From Neurospora crassa OR74A (Eukaryota > Ascomycota > Sordariomycetes > Sordariales > Sordariaceae): DNA of 64,000 nucleotides. The position numbers were made by a program, and so were the translations under genes. Position 1 is the first letter of the stretch, and each line of letters begins with the position of its first letter. The stretch is taken from positions 1,612,001 through 1,676,000 of the forward strand of contig NC_026506.1 of NCBI RefSeq assembly GCF_000182925.2, written 5' to 3'. Shown piece after piece: positions 33,709 to 43,952 of the stretch. Under the pieces are notes generated by a model. The model saw nothing but the letters and a program-made list of their open reading frames with translations. It searched no databases and had not been told where the DNA came from.

Positions 33709-34796
33709 TTATTTCTTGACAGCCTGGTAAGGATACCAAGGATCCGCGTCCTTGCGGGTCCACACCTGCCTGCGCTTCTTGTTGACCACATGCTCGACCC
33801 AGATCTCATGAGCGTACTTCTTCTTGAACTCGCGAATGAAGCGCGGATCCCACAACTCTGACGCAATGCCCAAGTCCTTGCAGCACCGCAGCAAAGCATT
33901 AGACTTGCAACCCTCTCCGGCCGTGGGTATTGTCTCCTCGGAGAAGTACTGGCATTCTCCACGGGCTTGGGCGACGAAGCTTTTGAAGAGTCTGTTAGCT
34001 TAACCACTCCCTTGTAAAGCAGAAAAATATAAGAAAAAGGGGATAGAACTCACCGACCACCAACAATCAAAGCATACTCTCTTGTCACCACCTTCTCCCC
34101 CACCACCAACTCCCCCCTCGGCGCCAGTCCCCATCCTCCGGGTCCAAACGCTTGGTTCAGAATGCGGCGGTACTTGATTTCCGGCAGGTAAATGATTCCA
34201 TCCGGCTTGACCTCCACATCCAGCGGATCAAGCGGCTGCATCAGGATCTTGGCGACTTCCGGGCTGAAAGCCTCCGTCGACAAGCCGTGGTAAGAGGAAG
34301 ACCAATCAATCGTCTTCTGGGCCGCGCTGTTTCCGTTAGCGTTGCTGCTAGCACCGTTGCCCGTCAAAGCAGCAGTGAAGGCGCCCTTCTTGGCGCCGTT
34401 GTTGCTGGCATTGTTGCTGCTGGGAGTGGGAATTTGCGCCGCAAGCTCGGGATCGACGTCCTCGAGGGTGGCACCGGGGACTTGGGCGGCCTGCGGGTCG
34501 AGGACTACGGGCATGGGGGTTTCTTCGATGTCGGTGGCGGAAGCCTGCTGCTGTTGCGCAGGGGAATAAGGCTTTGCAGAGGGAGTGCTGATGCCGGCGG
34601 GCTTGGCTGTGGACGAGGATGCGACGGGCTTCCTGGCGTTGTTAGAGGGAGTGTATGACTTGGGAGTGTATGTGCCGGTTGCGGATTTGGGTCTCGAGGT
34701 TGTGATGGGCCGTGACTGGAAGGCGGCGAGAGTCTGGAGGGTGGAAGAGGGCGAGCGCAGAGGCCGGCAGGCGGCCTGAAGAGCCTGGGAGCGCAT
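33709..34796 (-). CDS. MGM101: Mgm101, mitochondrial genome maintenance protein, 341 aa
   Basis: A Rad52-related single-strand-annealing protein of mitochondrial nucleoids, needed for mtDNA repair and recombination. Exon 1 is 34054-34796 and exon 2 is 33709-33991, with a 62-nt GT-AG intron. The start [18 protein letters not shown] gives an Arg/Ala/Ser-rich mitochondrial targeting segment. Residues about 30-190 are Ser/Thr/Pro/Gln-rich and variable. The conserved core starts at [27 protein letters not shown] and runs through [37 protein letters not shown], ECQYF and the C-terminal [32 protein letters not shown], ending [10 protein letters not shown]. It is longer than yeast Mgm101 (269 aa), mainly through the N-terminal low-complexity part. 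A longer in-frame N-terminus exists but lacks the targeting character. Confidence 0.94.
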
Positions 34797-35320
34797 CTCG
34801 AGTTTGTCGTAGTCGTTGTTTAACGCAGACGTTTCAAGGGCGAGGCGTAAGCGAGGTAGATGTATTATGGTTCGAGTACGCGGTGGTGGAAGATTTTGTT
34901 GATTCGGTGGTTTGTTCCGAGAATGGAAGAGAAAACTGAAGGGAATGGGATTGTATGTGTAAACAAACTGAAGTGAATCGATGCGACTTGCAGAAAAATG
35001 GTGGACTAGTAGTCGACGGCGGGGCGCAAAAGCAGGCACGACGTAAGGACGACCCATGCAGCAGGGCTTGGCACTGAGGCGAGTAAACGCGGAGATTTCC
35101 ACCATTGCAAGTCAAGATCCAGGAGGAGGGAGCTTGGGCCAGCTGAGTCAAATGTTAGTGATGTTGCGTTTCTATCCTCAACCTAAGTACGCTACAGGCA
35201 AGTTTTCACGACAGCCCCTTCCAGACAAAGTGACGACTCAACATCAACTTGAAAACTGTATTTTTTTGAGGGGAGAGTTCTAATCTCGGTCTTTGCCTGG
35301 GCACTTAAAGGATAACCTAA
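34797..35320. other. Short intergenic region
   Basis: Upstream region of MGM101 and downstream of COA4, both on the minus strand. One TGAGTCA at 35144-35150. Nothing else is supported. Confidence 0.5.
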
Positions 35321-36014
35321 TCATACATCCTTGGTGTCCGTACGCCTATCGTTGCCCTGGAGCTTCCAGCACTGCCTGAATCTCTCCATCTGTTGTGTTC
35401 AGAATCCACGTGTTAGCGATAAGTGGTGCCTTTCAGCATTTTCAAAATCCAAGATTCTCACTTGCCTCGTTTTTGCACAGCCTCCAATCCTTCTTCTCAT
35501 AGTAACAATCGGTCAACTTGGCATTCTCGTCTGTGGTGTGCGAAGGACAAGTGGAAGTTAGTTAGAGCACCGTGAACTTCACTCCCAGACAAAAGAAACA
35601 ACTGAACAATCTCGCGGGTGTGGCAGGAGGTCTTACCGGAGCACCCAGTGCTAAAGATCCGCTTGTCCCTGTGACGCGGGAGTCAAGCTCAATGTCAGCT
35701 TACCCCACAAAACAGTAAAGGAACGGTCCGGACCTGCAGAGGAACGGTATCTCAAAAAGGAGCCGGATAGGAAAGGGGAAGGAAGGAACAGCTAAGGCAG
35801 AAATAAGTAGTGTCTGCCAGGTGACGCCTTTCGTCCGGACTCCGCGGCCATTGCTCGTGATTTTGTTGAGTGTTGGGGGGGGCAGCGGGCGGCAGGAAAC
35901 CACCTCATATAAATCGGGCCCTTACCATTCATCTGGCTCGTCATCTTGCTGGCTGGCAGTAGCAGCAGCACTCGCAGACGGTCTTTGCTCGGGCACCTTG
36001 TTGTTGCTGGTCAT
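35321..36014 (-). CDS. COA4: COA4/Cmc3-like twin CX9C mitochondrial protein, 84 aa
   Basis: A small intermembrane-space protein imported by the Mia40 pathway; Coa4 (Cmc3) assists cytochrome c oxidase assembly. No single frame shows it. Exons: 35926-36014, 35637-35668, 35466-35530, 35321-35389 give 85 codons with stop. The protein starts MTSNNKVPEQ, has an Asp/Glu-rich stretch, then DEWDKRIFSTGC, ENAKLTDC, YYEKKDWRLC and MERFRQCWK. The Cys spacing is C-x9-C-x9-C, with a further Cys in the final helix, as in the family. The last intron uses a GC donor (GAG|GCAAGT...ACAG); any GT donor nearby breaks the frame before MERFRQCW. It lies divergent to biotin ligase, about 350 bp away. Assignment to COA4 over other CHCH proteins rests on the DWRxC and F-x2-CW pattern. 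Confidence 0.85.
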
Positions 36015-36367
36015 TTTCAACCGCTTCCTTTTTCCTTCTCCTTCAGTTGAGTGTCGTTTTCTCGGGTTGGCGCAGTAGAGGTATCGGCTGGTCCTGAGTC
36101 TTTGCTGGTACGAGTGCCTTCCAGTTTGGGTTGTGTTCAGATTGTGTTGTGAACTGAAGGCACGGTGACAGTGCCGGAAAAGGGCGCAAGTAGCCCTGAA
36201 ACAGTCCACTAACGGCACACCTAACAGGAACCCCAACAACGTACCTGACTCACGACAGTATCACCTACGGACCCTGGGGCTTGAATCTTCATCTCACATC
36301 ATCTCCAACACATGAAGCGCGACAAAACTACCTAAAGACTCGAATTTCTCTTGTATTCACGGCAATC
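36015..36367. promoter_or_regulatory. Bidirectional promoter region COA4 / biotin ligase
   Basis: About 350 bp separate the two divergent start codons. It holds a TAGAGGTA octamer at 36076-36083 and a TGACTCA at 36246-36252. Sharing of elements by both genes is inference from arrangement only. Confidence 0.4.
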
Positions 36368-38668
36368 ATGGCTACCCGCCTGAAAACTGACCAGCGGGTA
36401 CTCAATGTCCTGATCTACGCAGGTGAGATCGCCCGTCTTCTGACACTCAACTGAGGTTCCACGACGCTGTTGACTAACGGCTTATACAGGAGCGGGAGTA
36501 ACCCCCGAATGTCTCCGCCAATGCACCGAGTCCCTGAAGCGTCTCGTGGGATGCAAATATGCTGTTTCGCACATAACAGCATCGACACTCAAGACCGAAC
36601 CCTGGCAGTCAACTTGTGCTCTGTTGGTTTTTCCTGGTGGCGCCGACCTCCCCTTCTGTCGCGACCTCAACGGCCCCGGCAACCGCGTCATTGCCGACTA
36701 CGTCCGCAACGGAGGAGCTTACCTGGGCTTCTGTGCCGGAGGCTACTATGGCAGCGGCCAGTGTTGGTTCCAGCTCGACGACCCAAGCCAGGATGTGAAG
36801 GGCCCGAGAGAGCTGGCTTTCTTCCCAGGCACTTGCGGTGGTCCTGCCTTCAAGGGATTCCAATACCACTGTGAAATGGGCGCCAAGGCTGCCAAACTTT
36901 CTGTGAGAAAGGAAGCCTTCACTGGTGGCCAGGCGCCGCCTGATGTCTTCAGATCGTACTACAATGGAGGCGGAGTCTTCCTCAATGCCGAGGCGATGGA
37001 ATCCGACGGGGTCGAAATCCTTGCCGAATACGCAGACCATATCGATTTCCCGTCTGGCAAGACACAGGCTGCTGTGGTATTTTGCAAGGTTGGCCAGGGC
37101 AAAGCCATACTCACAGGACCACACCCAGAGTAAGCCGCAAACTTTGAACTACTTTAGAGATTTTCTGCTGACACAAGCGCAGATTTTCTGGCACTTCTTT
37201 GAAATCGCAGCCTGACATCCCGGGTTATGACAAGCTTGTAGAGGAGGTGACGGCGGACGAAAGTGCGCGACTGGAATTTCTTGCGGCGTGTCTCAGCAAG
37301 ATGGGGTTGTCACTCTCTCCCAAGGCTGCATGGGATGACATTCCCCGACTAACGACCATGTTGAACATCTACTGCCAGGGAGGGCACCTTGAGTCCCTCC
37401 TGAACCGCCTCACGGGGCGAAGCTATGCGGTCATAACCGATGGGAGCATCTGGCTCGAGGATAAGTACGGATCGGATATGTTCCATCTCGAGTGGACTAC
37501 TGACGGCTCATGGTCAACCAACTACGAACCACGAAAGTCTGACAAAGTTACTTGGCGACTCAATGTTGGCTCTAAGGTAGCAGGTCAAGGGGACGACGAG
37601 TCAGGCACAGAGTTTGACCACGACATTTACTACGCCAGCCTGGAAGACTTTAGAATGCTTGAATCCAACCGTGGGTTCAGTACATGGAAGCAAGCATTGC
37701 AAGTGGGGACACAGGGCCCATGGTGTCCGACCCTAAGCTGGGGCAACCACTTGATGTATGGGGACACTGTCACGAGTACTAATACTTTGCTCTCAAGGTA
37801 AGAGGAGGCACACTTCTGTACACATAACCAGACACTGATATCGTGCTGCAGCAACCCCCAACTTCTTTCCAAACTAGAGTCCGGCTTCACCTTTACCGCC
37901 ACTCGCCAGGTGGCAGGCCGTGGCCGGGGCAACAACGTCTGGGTCTCCCCCGCCGGCTGCTTGATAATGTCAACGGTCATCAACCACTCAGCGAATGTCA
38001 TTGCTTCACGCCCGTTAGGCTTCTTCAATTACCTGGCGGCGATTGCTATCGTCGAGGCGATCAAGGGATACGACCACGAGGATGACATTTACCAAAAGTT
38101 GGACGTCAAGATCAAGTGGCCGAACGACATCTACGTTCGAGACCCGAGCAAGCCCAACGAGCCAGCCTACGTCAAAGTTGGCGGTATCCTCGCCAACTGT
38201 TCTTACAGCGCTCCGAATTATCAGGTTGTCCTCGGCATCGGACTCAACACGAACAACGCCCAACCCACGACCAGTCTCGATGCACTTCTTAAGTGGACTG
38301 CTAGCGTGCTACAAGGCGACAAGCCACCTCCACCGCCGTTCCACATAGAACGCCTGGTGGCCAGAATTGTCACCTGCCTCGAGATCCTCTACGACCACTT
38401 CCTGCGGAAGGGGTTCTCGGACGAGGTGGAAGCCTTGTACTACAAGCATTGGCTGCATACCAACCAGATCGTCACCCTTGAAGATGAAGACGGCGTGAAG
38501 GCCCGCGTACTCGGTATCACCAAGGATCAAGGCCTTCTGGTGGCCGAGGAGGTCATGGAGGACGGTATCGAACTGAACTCATGGAAGGGAACGGGCACAA
38601 TGTTCCAGTTGCAGAGCGACGAGAACGGGTTCGACTACTGGAAGGGACTGATCAAGAGGAAGGTCTAG
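36368..38668 (+). CDS. BPL1: Biotin-protein ligase (holocarboxylase synthetase), 708 aa
   Basis: Activates biotin with ATP and transfers it to a lysine of carboxylases such as pyruvate and acetyl-CoA carboxylase. Exons: 36368-36422, 36490-37129, 37183-37797, 37852-38668, in one frame of 709 codons with stop. Residues about 10-250 form the BPL_N glutamine-amidotransferase-like domain, with LLVFPGGADLPFC, GGAYLGFCAGGYYGSG (Cys about 100 at the nucleophile elbow) and a C-terminal AILTGPHPEF. The catalytic domain carries GRGRGNNVWVSP at about 459-470 (biotin/ATP binding), IKWPNDIY at about 524-531, VGGILANC and GIGLNTNN. A C-terminal SH3-like domain follows (GVKARVLGITKDQGLLVAEE). Length and domain order match yeast Bpl1 (690 aa). 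Confidence 0.96.
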
Positions 38669-38749
38669 CAGAAAATCACTGACATTCCTATTTCGGTTTC
38701 GATTCCCAAGTTCGCCAAACCTCCCGGTCACAGCAATGGGGTATTTGAG

Positions 38750-38992
38750 ATGTCTCCTTCCACTAAGACATTTCATGGGCCTCTTTCGGTTCAGTCTCGG
38801 TCCTTCAAAAGATCATATTCACCTGAGGTAACCGTTACTGTTACTGAGCTTCCTGAGACTCCGGAAACGACTCCCAAGAAGGCGAGAATCACTCCCGACA
38901 TGAAACCGGCCCAGCCGATCCCAGCCGTCGTGGTGACTTCGCCGGGTAAAACGAGCCGTGTCCCACACCCGGGATACTGGTGGTATGGGTGA
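38750..38992 (+). CDS. Possible small protein, 80 aa
   Basis: An ATG-initiated frame 81 bp downstream of biotin ligase encodes a Thr/Pro/Val-rich peptide (EVTVTVTELPETPETTPKKAR) ending in a striking VPHPGYWWYG. Third codon positions favour C and T, as in the neighbours. It may be a separate small gene, or simply 3' untranslated sequence of the ligase. No family is recognised. Confidence 0.35.
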   Translation: MSPSTKTFHGPLSVQSRSFKRSYSPEVTVTVTELPETPETTPKKARITPDMKPAQPIPAVVVTSPGKTSRVPHPGYWWYG

Positions 38993-40245
38993 TCATGCCT
39001 GGACTTCTTGGTACCTTGCTGCAGTCAGCGCAAGTCTCTTTGCTCGGAAATCATTTTGAGTCGATGGAACAAGTTCTCAGAGTTTGGTACCATCACAGCC
39101 TATGTTTTTATTCTCTTTAGCATTTGGTTGGCATTTTTCGAGGAACTCATTTCGGAAAAGAACAGCGAAACATGGTATAGAGGTTAGAGTAGATGGCACA
39201 TGAGCGTCATGATACAACAAGCGATGCAGTTGGAGATGGAGATAGACACTGGATACCGTTGGTACCACTATTGTCTTAAGAGATACATATAGAGTGCAGC
39301 CTTTCCAACTTGTCAAGTCATGAAGAAAGTACATAGTCAAAGTTACCTACTTACCTGAAGGTACCTGGGGTAGCTACCCGTGGTTTCGTTTGATCGTTAT
39401 CAATCACCTCCACCCGCTCTCCTCCCTTTTAGGTAGGCCCGGGAGAGGCGGTGATAGACTTAACTCAATAGGTGCAACACAAAGACTCAGTCCAATACCT
39501 CATCCACTCATATCTTGATTTGTACAGAAGTGATAGAATTACACGTGGTAGGGGCCAAATGACCCCTGCCATTTCTCTCTCGCTATGAATATGCAGAAAC
39601 AACAACTATCCATCAATCCGACAAACCGCTAGCCCTTGTCTTTTGCTAAATCCTGTATATACCCTTCCTAACCGCGAACGCCAGGCCTGCCGAAGTCGAG
39701 TGAAGAGTTTTTGTTTTTATGTGTCTGTGTGTTTCTTGTACAAGTCGGGACTGGAGAATGGGCGGTGATCCTTCGGCCGTGATCGGGCGGTAGGCATGCC
39801 GACTGAAGCAATAAGGGTCACCCATAACGGTGGCATTCCTATTCACCCCTTGACTGCATACCACCAGTGTCCAACGAAGGTATGTCAAGGCGGCACTGGC
39901 CTGAACGGAGGACGATGGAAGGGAGAAGAAGAAGGAGCATTGTTATCGTGTGCCGGTCGTTTCGTCCTCTCTGTCGCCAAGTCGTATCATCGTGTAAAAA
40001 CGGGGGAATGCAACAATCGATTTGACCGCAGTAGCAGCCAGCCGTAGCTTCCCCTTCCATCAACTACCGCTGCGTGTGCATGTGCGTGCCGAATGTGTGC
40101 AGCGTCCCTAATCCCCGACACCAAGCCGCCGCTACCACCACCACCACAACCACCACCACCACCATCGCCGCGCCGCCGTCCTTCCCGGATCGATATCTCA
40201 TCTCCAGTTCTCAAGACGTGTTCTGTCGGTCATGCCGCGTGACGA
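38993..40245. other. Intergenic region with CCA repeat
   Basis: No supported gene. It holds a short CCA/ACC trinucleotide tract at about 40131-40168, which in one frame reads as poly-Thr but shows no further coding signal. The right side is the 3' flank of PAM16. Confidence 0.5.
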
Positions 40246-40852
40246 TCACCGATCCTTGTAGATCTTGGGGTTCCACCCTTCTTTGACCTCTTCTTCGGCC
40301 TGCTTCTCCTCCATCTTGGGCTTAATCTCGGCCTCGAGGCGCTCACGCGCCCGCACAACCTTACTCTGCAAGTAGAAAGAGCCGCCCTTCTCCGGGTCGT
40401 TGGCGTCAAACAGGCGCTTGAACCGCTCCATCACCTCCTCCATGTTGGCCGCTGTGCCGTCCGCAGGCTTGTTGACATTGAGAATCTTGCACGCCTCGTC
40501 GAGGGTCATGCCGCTGGTCAGGCTGGCGCGTCCGGTAGCAGCGTTGCCGTTCTTTTGCTGCGCGCGCTGGTACTGCGAGGAGGCGGCCGCTTGCTTGTAG
40601 GCCTCGGCGAAGGCGCGGCCGAGCACGCGCGAGCCGACGACGACCACTTGGGTGATGAGACGGTAGGCCTAGAGAGGTTTGAAAAAGGGTTTTGTTAGTT
40701 GGCGTGTGTTTACAAAGTAGGACGTGAGAGGCAGTCAAGTCCGGAAACTCGGGAATGGACGGTTGTGCATAGCAACAAACCAACCAAGCAACCAAGCAGA
40801 CAATGTGGCGCAACTTTTGTTCAACAATAAGGAAAAATGATAAGCATACCAT
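40246..40852 (-). CDS. PAM16: Pam16/Tim16, presequence-translocase motor subunit, 141 aa
   Basis: A J-like partner of Pam18/Tim14 in the mitochondrial import motor at the matrix side of TIM23; it restrains Pam18 stimulation of mtHsp70. Exon 1 (40850-40852) holds only the ATG. After a 181-nt intron (GTATGC...TAG) exon 2 (40246-40668) begins AYRLITQVVVVGSRVLGRAFAEAYKQAAASSQ, the conserved hydrophobic N-terminus of the family. The degenerate J domain follows: MTLDEACKILNV, then MEEVMERFKRLFDANDPEKGGSFYLQSKVVRARERLEAE. The HPD tripeptide of true J proteins is absent, as expected for Pam16. A charged C-terminal tail ends NPKIYKDR. No other ATG gives the conserved MAYRLITQ start. Confidence 0.95.
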
Positions 40853-41866
40853 TGTGACTATATGGAGTTGGCCGCCGAAGTGGCTGGCAATGGACTGGGT
40901 TGGCAGATGGGTTGTCTGCGTTGCGGATGCCTAGAGGTACTTTGGGGGGGAAAGTTGTCGGATGCCGTAACACGGATGGAGATGGAGATCAATCGATGGA
41001 TAACGAACCGTCCAGGTCCCGTCGATAACGACGGCGCCGCCAACTTCAAAAAATTGAGCCGACAAGAGATGGGCCGGACCGCCGATTGCCGGAAACTCTT
41101 GCGGCAGAGTCTTGGCATCTTTCCGGCAGCCCGTCAAGGCAGTAGAGGTACCTACGTACCTGTTGCCTGCCCCAGTCCTGTGCTGAGCTGTTCCGTTGTC
41201 AATGACATGGATGGATGCCCTGGGCTGCTTGCTGCACGCTGCAACGGGTCGGGTGTGACGACTGTGAGGTGGGTGACACTGCGTGCCTCTCTGGACGGGC
41301 GGGATGACGCCTGAGGCACCAACCCACCCACAGAAGCCTCCACTCACAGAGTCACAGGGGCCTGGACCACTGAACCACAGTGTTTGAGCGCTGCAGTGAA
41401 CACTGGTCCAGGTGTAAGCACAAGTGGCCCGAGCAGCTGGCCGCCAACCGTTTCAAGAGGGAAGGGAAGCTTCAGTCCACTTCCACCACGACTGACACGA
41501 ATTGACATCTGAAAAGGAAGCGCAACGCAACATCATCACGACTCTTCGACTTTGCCGTGGCCTTTTTCCTGTCAACACTCACGCTCGTTGATTTCCGACC
41601 TTCTTCACCGAATCAAATTCCCATCATCGATTTCCGACGTTGTTCTCGCACCCCACGAACGCGCATTAAAAACACCGGGCGCTCAAGTACAGCTGTTATT
41701 GACAGTTTGCGCCTACGTCAGCTGGTACCTACGTACTTGGTCACATCAGCCCCTGTGAATCCACAGCTTCCCCTTGTTGACGATCGGGGAAGAACAACGA
41801 CAACTCTACAACCACCACAGCACTCCCTCACATACGAGAGCGGACCGCGCCGCCACATCACCAACC
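40853..41866. promoter_or_regulatory. Divergent promoter region PAM16 / YIP1
   Basis: About 1 kb between divergent start codons, with octamers TAGAGGTA at 40932-40939 and 41143-41150. Frames on both strands (for example 40862-41314) look like chance. The right part, 41500-41866, is C-rich leader sequence. Confidence 0.45.
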
Positions 41867-42984
41867 ATGTCGCAATACTACGGCGCACCGCCAAACCAGG
41901 GCTACGCCCCTTCCAACGCCCAGAACCTGCAGTTCTACCCCTCCTCATACACACAGCCCGTGTCCGGCCACGCAACACCTTCACAAGCAGCATACGGCTA
42001 CGGCGGGCCCTCGTCGTCTGGTGGCTATGGCGTAGGAACCGGCGGCTTCTCCTCGGGCTTTGGCGGTAGCAGCGCGGCCGGCGGCGTTTCGGGTCGCATG
42101 GGCGAGCAGGGCGGACTGAGGACCGGATGGCTGGCGGCCTTTTCGACGGAAGGGTACGAGGGAGAGCCTCCTCTGCTGGAAGAGCTGGGCGTCAACTTTG
42201 GACATATTCGATCAAAGGTAAGTTATTTTGCTTATCTTCTTTCTTGCTCTCTCTCTCTCCGCCTCCAGCTCTGTAGGAAGGACGGCATACTAACCAAAGT
42301 CCCCCAAATCAAAAACAGACCCTAGCAGTCCTTAACCCCTTCGGCCGCATCGATCAACACCTAATGGACGACTCCGACATGGCCGGCCCCGTCCTCTTCT
42401 TCTTCCTCATGGGCACCTTCCTGCTCCTATCCGGCCGTGTCCATTTCGGATACATCTACGGTCTCGCCCTCTTCGGTTCCATCAGCCTGCACGTCATCCT
42501 CTCGCTAATGGCTCCCTCGGCCGGTGTTCCCTCCTCCTCCTCCGCCTCCGCCTCCGGCCCGGTTGGCCCTGGCGGCGCCCCAGCACAAGCCTACTCGTCC
42601 TACCCAGGCCCGTCCGCAACCTCCATCTCGTCCGCCTCCATGTCCGCCGCCGACCACGACCACAGCGCCGGTCGCTCCACTTTGACCTTTGCCCGCTCCG
42701 CCTCGGTGTTGGGCTATTGCCTGCTCCCGCTCGTTGCCACTAGTCTGGTCGGGATCGTGATGCCCATGGATACACCCCTCGGCATCGTCCTGACGAGCGC
42801 GGCCATCTTGTGGTCGACCTACTCGGCTAGCGGCATCTTTTGCGCCGTGTCGAGGATGAGGAGCATGCGGGCGCTGGTGGCGTACCCGCTTGCACTGTTT
42901 TATGTGGGGTTTGGCATCATGAGCGTGTTTAGCAGCAAGGGGAGCGGGTCGTTTGCCAAGGTTGGAACGACTTCCTCGTTGTGA
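41867..42984 (+). CDS. YIP1: Yip1-family ER/Golgi membrane protein, 338 aa
   Basis: Yip1 binds Rab GTPases (Ypt1/Ypt31) and Yif1 and works in COPII vesicle formation and fusion. Exon 1 is 41867-42217 and exon 2 is 42319-42984, with a 101-nt intron. The cytosolic N-terminus is Tyr/Gly/Ser/Gln-rich; [25 protein letters not shown] is the conserved Yip1 block before the membrane domain. AGPVLFFFLMGTFLLLSGRVHFGYIYGLALFG is the diagnostic Yip1 core with GYIYG. Four more hydrophobic segments follow: SISLHVILSLMAP, VLGYCLLPLVATSLVGIVM, PLGIVLTSAAILWSTYSASGIF and LVAYPLALFYVGFGIMSVF. The extra length over yeast Yip1 (248 aa) comes from the N-terminus and a Ser/Ala/Pro-rich loop after the second helix. 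Confidence 0.93.
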
Positions 42985-43952
42985 TGAGGTTGTGTGTGTA
43001 GTGTGTGTGTGTAAGGGAGGGTGGACAAAAAGTTGGTAATGTATGGCGGGGTTAGTGGGATAGGGGGTCGTAGGTGTTACTTGGGTAATGATGGGGTTAT
43101 GTATGTATGCTTGGGATGGGTTGGGTCGGTCGGTTGACTGGCTGGAATGGTGTCCGGTGTACTTACACTACGTACTGGGTATCAAATATACAAAAGAAAT
43201 CAAGTCATTGACGATGCATCTCTTTTTGCCTTCTGCCTTTTTAGCACGGGTTCATGAAAAGCAAAGTAGACATGAAACTGAACGTAATGCAAAAGAGTTT
43301 GATCATCATAATATCTATTAGATCCAAGATCCATTCCATTTCACTATATTCCCTTCATCCGTTGCAACAAAAGAGCTCTCGAAACTCCCCTCTGTCATAA
43401 CAAATCTGGTTGTAGCACAAAAAAATGACGGGTGCTAGCAAGAAAGCCTATGAAAAACTCGTACCACGCAAAAAAGTAACAGTTCAAAAAATGATGGAAA
43501 GAAAAACACCAGCCTGCCGAGCGCCCCAAACCCTCCCTCCCTCACCGGAACGCCCTTGAGCAGTTCATAATAGCAACCGAACACCAACACACCCCTAATC
43601 TCTCCTTGCCACACAGGCAAACCAAACAACGACAGACAAATTGCTCCGGACCGCTTGCTTTTTGATGAGTTTGTGGCACCAGACCAGAAGACCTTAATCC
43701 AAGGCTAGTGCCAAAGCCAGCGAGTGACCAGTGAAACCGAACATTTGTGAAAAAAAAAAAAAGATGAACAAAATATTCTGTCCGTAACTGGGACCATTGT
43801 TGCTCGGCAAGAACAAAACGTCGTTTCTTTCTTCCCACCTCTTTCAAGCTTTTCGCTGTCTTTGTTTGGTGTCTCCTTACACTTCCTCCAACTCGACCCA
43901 TTCGTTCACGTGTTCATCGTCTGTCTGCCGTCGTCCGTGACTCTTTCTTTGC
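42985..43952. other. Convergent intergenic region
   Basis: 3' flanks of YIP1 (+) and the RCC1 gene (-). It contains GT-rich and A-rich tracts but no supported gene. Confidence 0.5.

Noticed and set aside
40131-40168. CCA/ACC tract as a coding poly-Thr or poly-Pro segment or CRISPR-like repeat
   Set aside because: A plain trinucleotide microsatellite; no spacers, and no coding signal beyond it.
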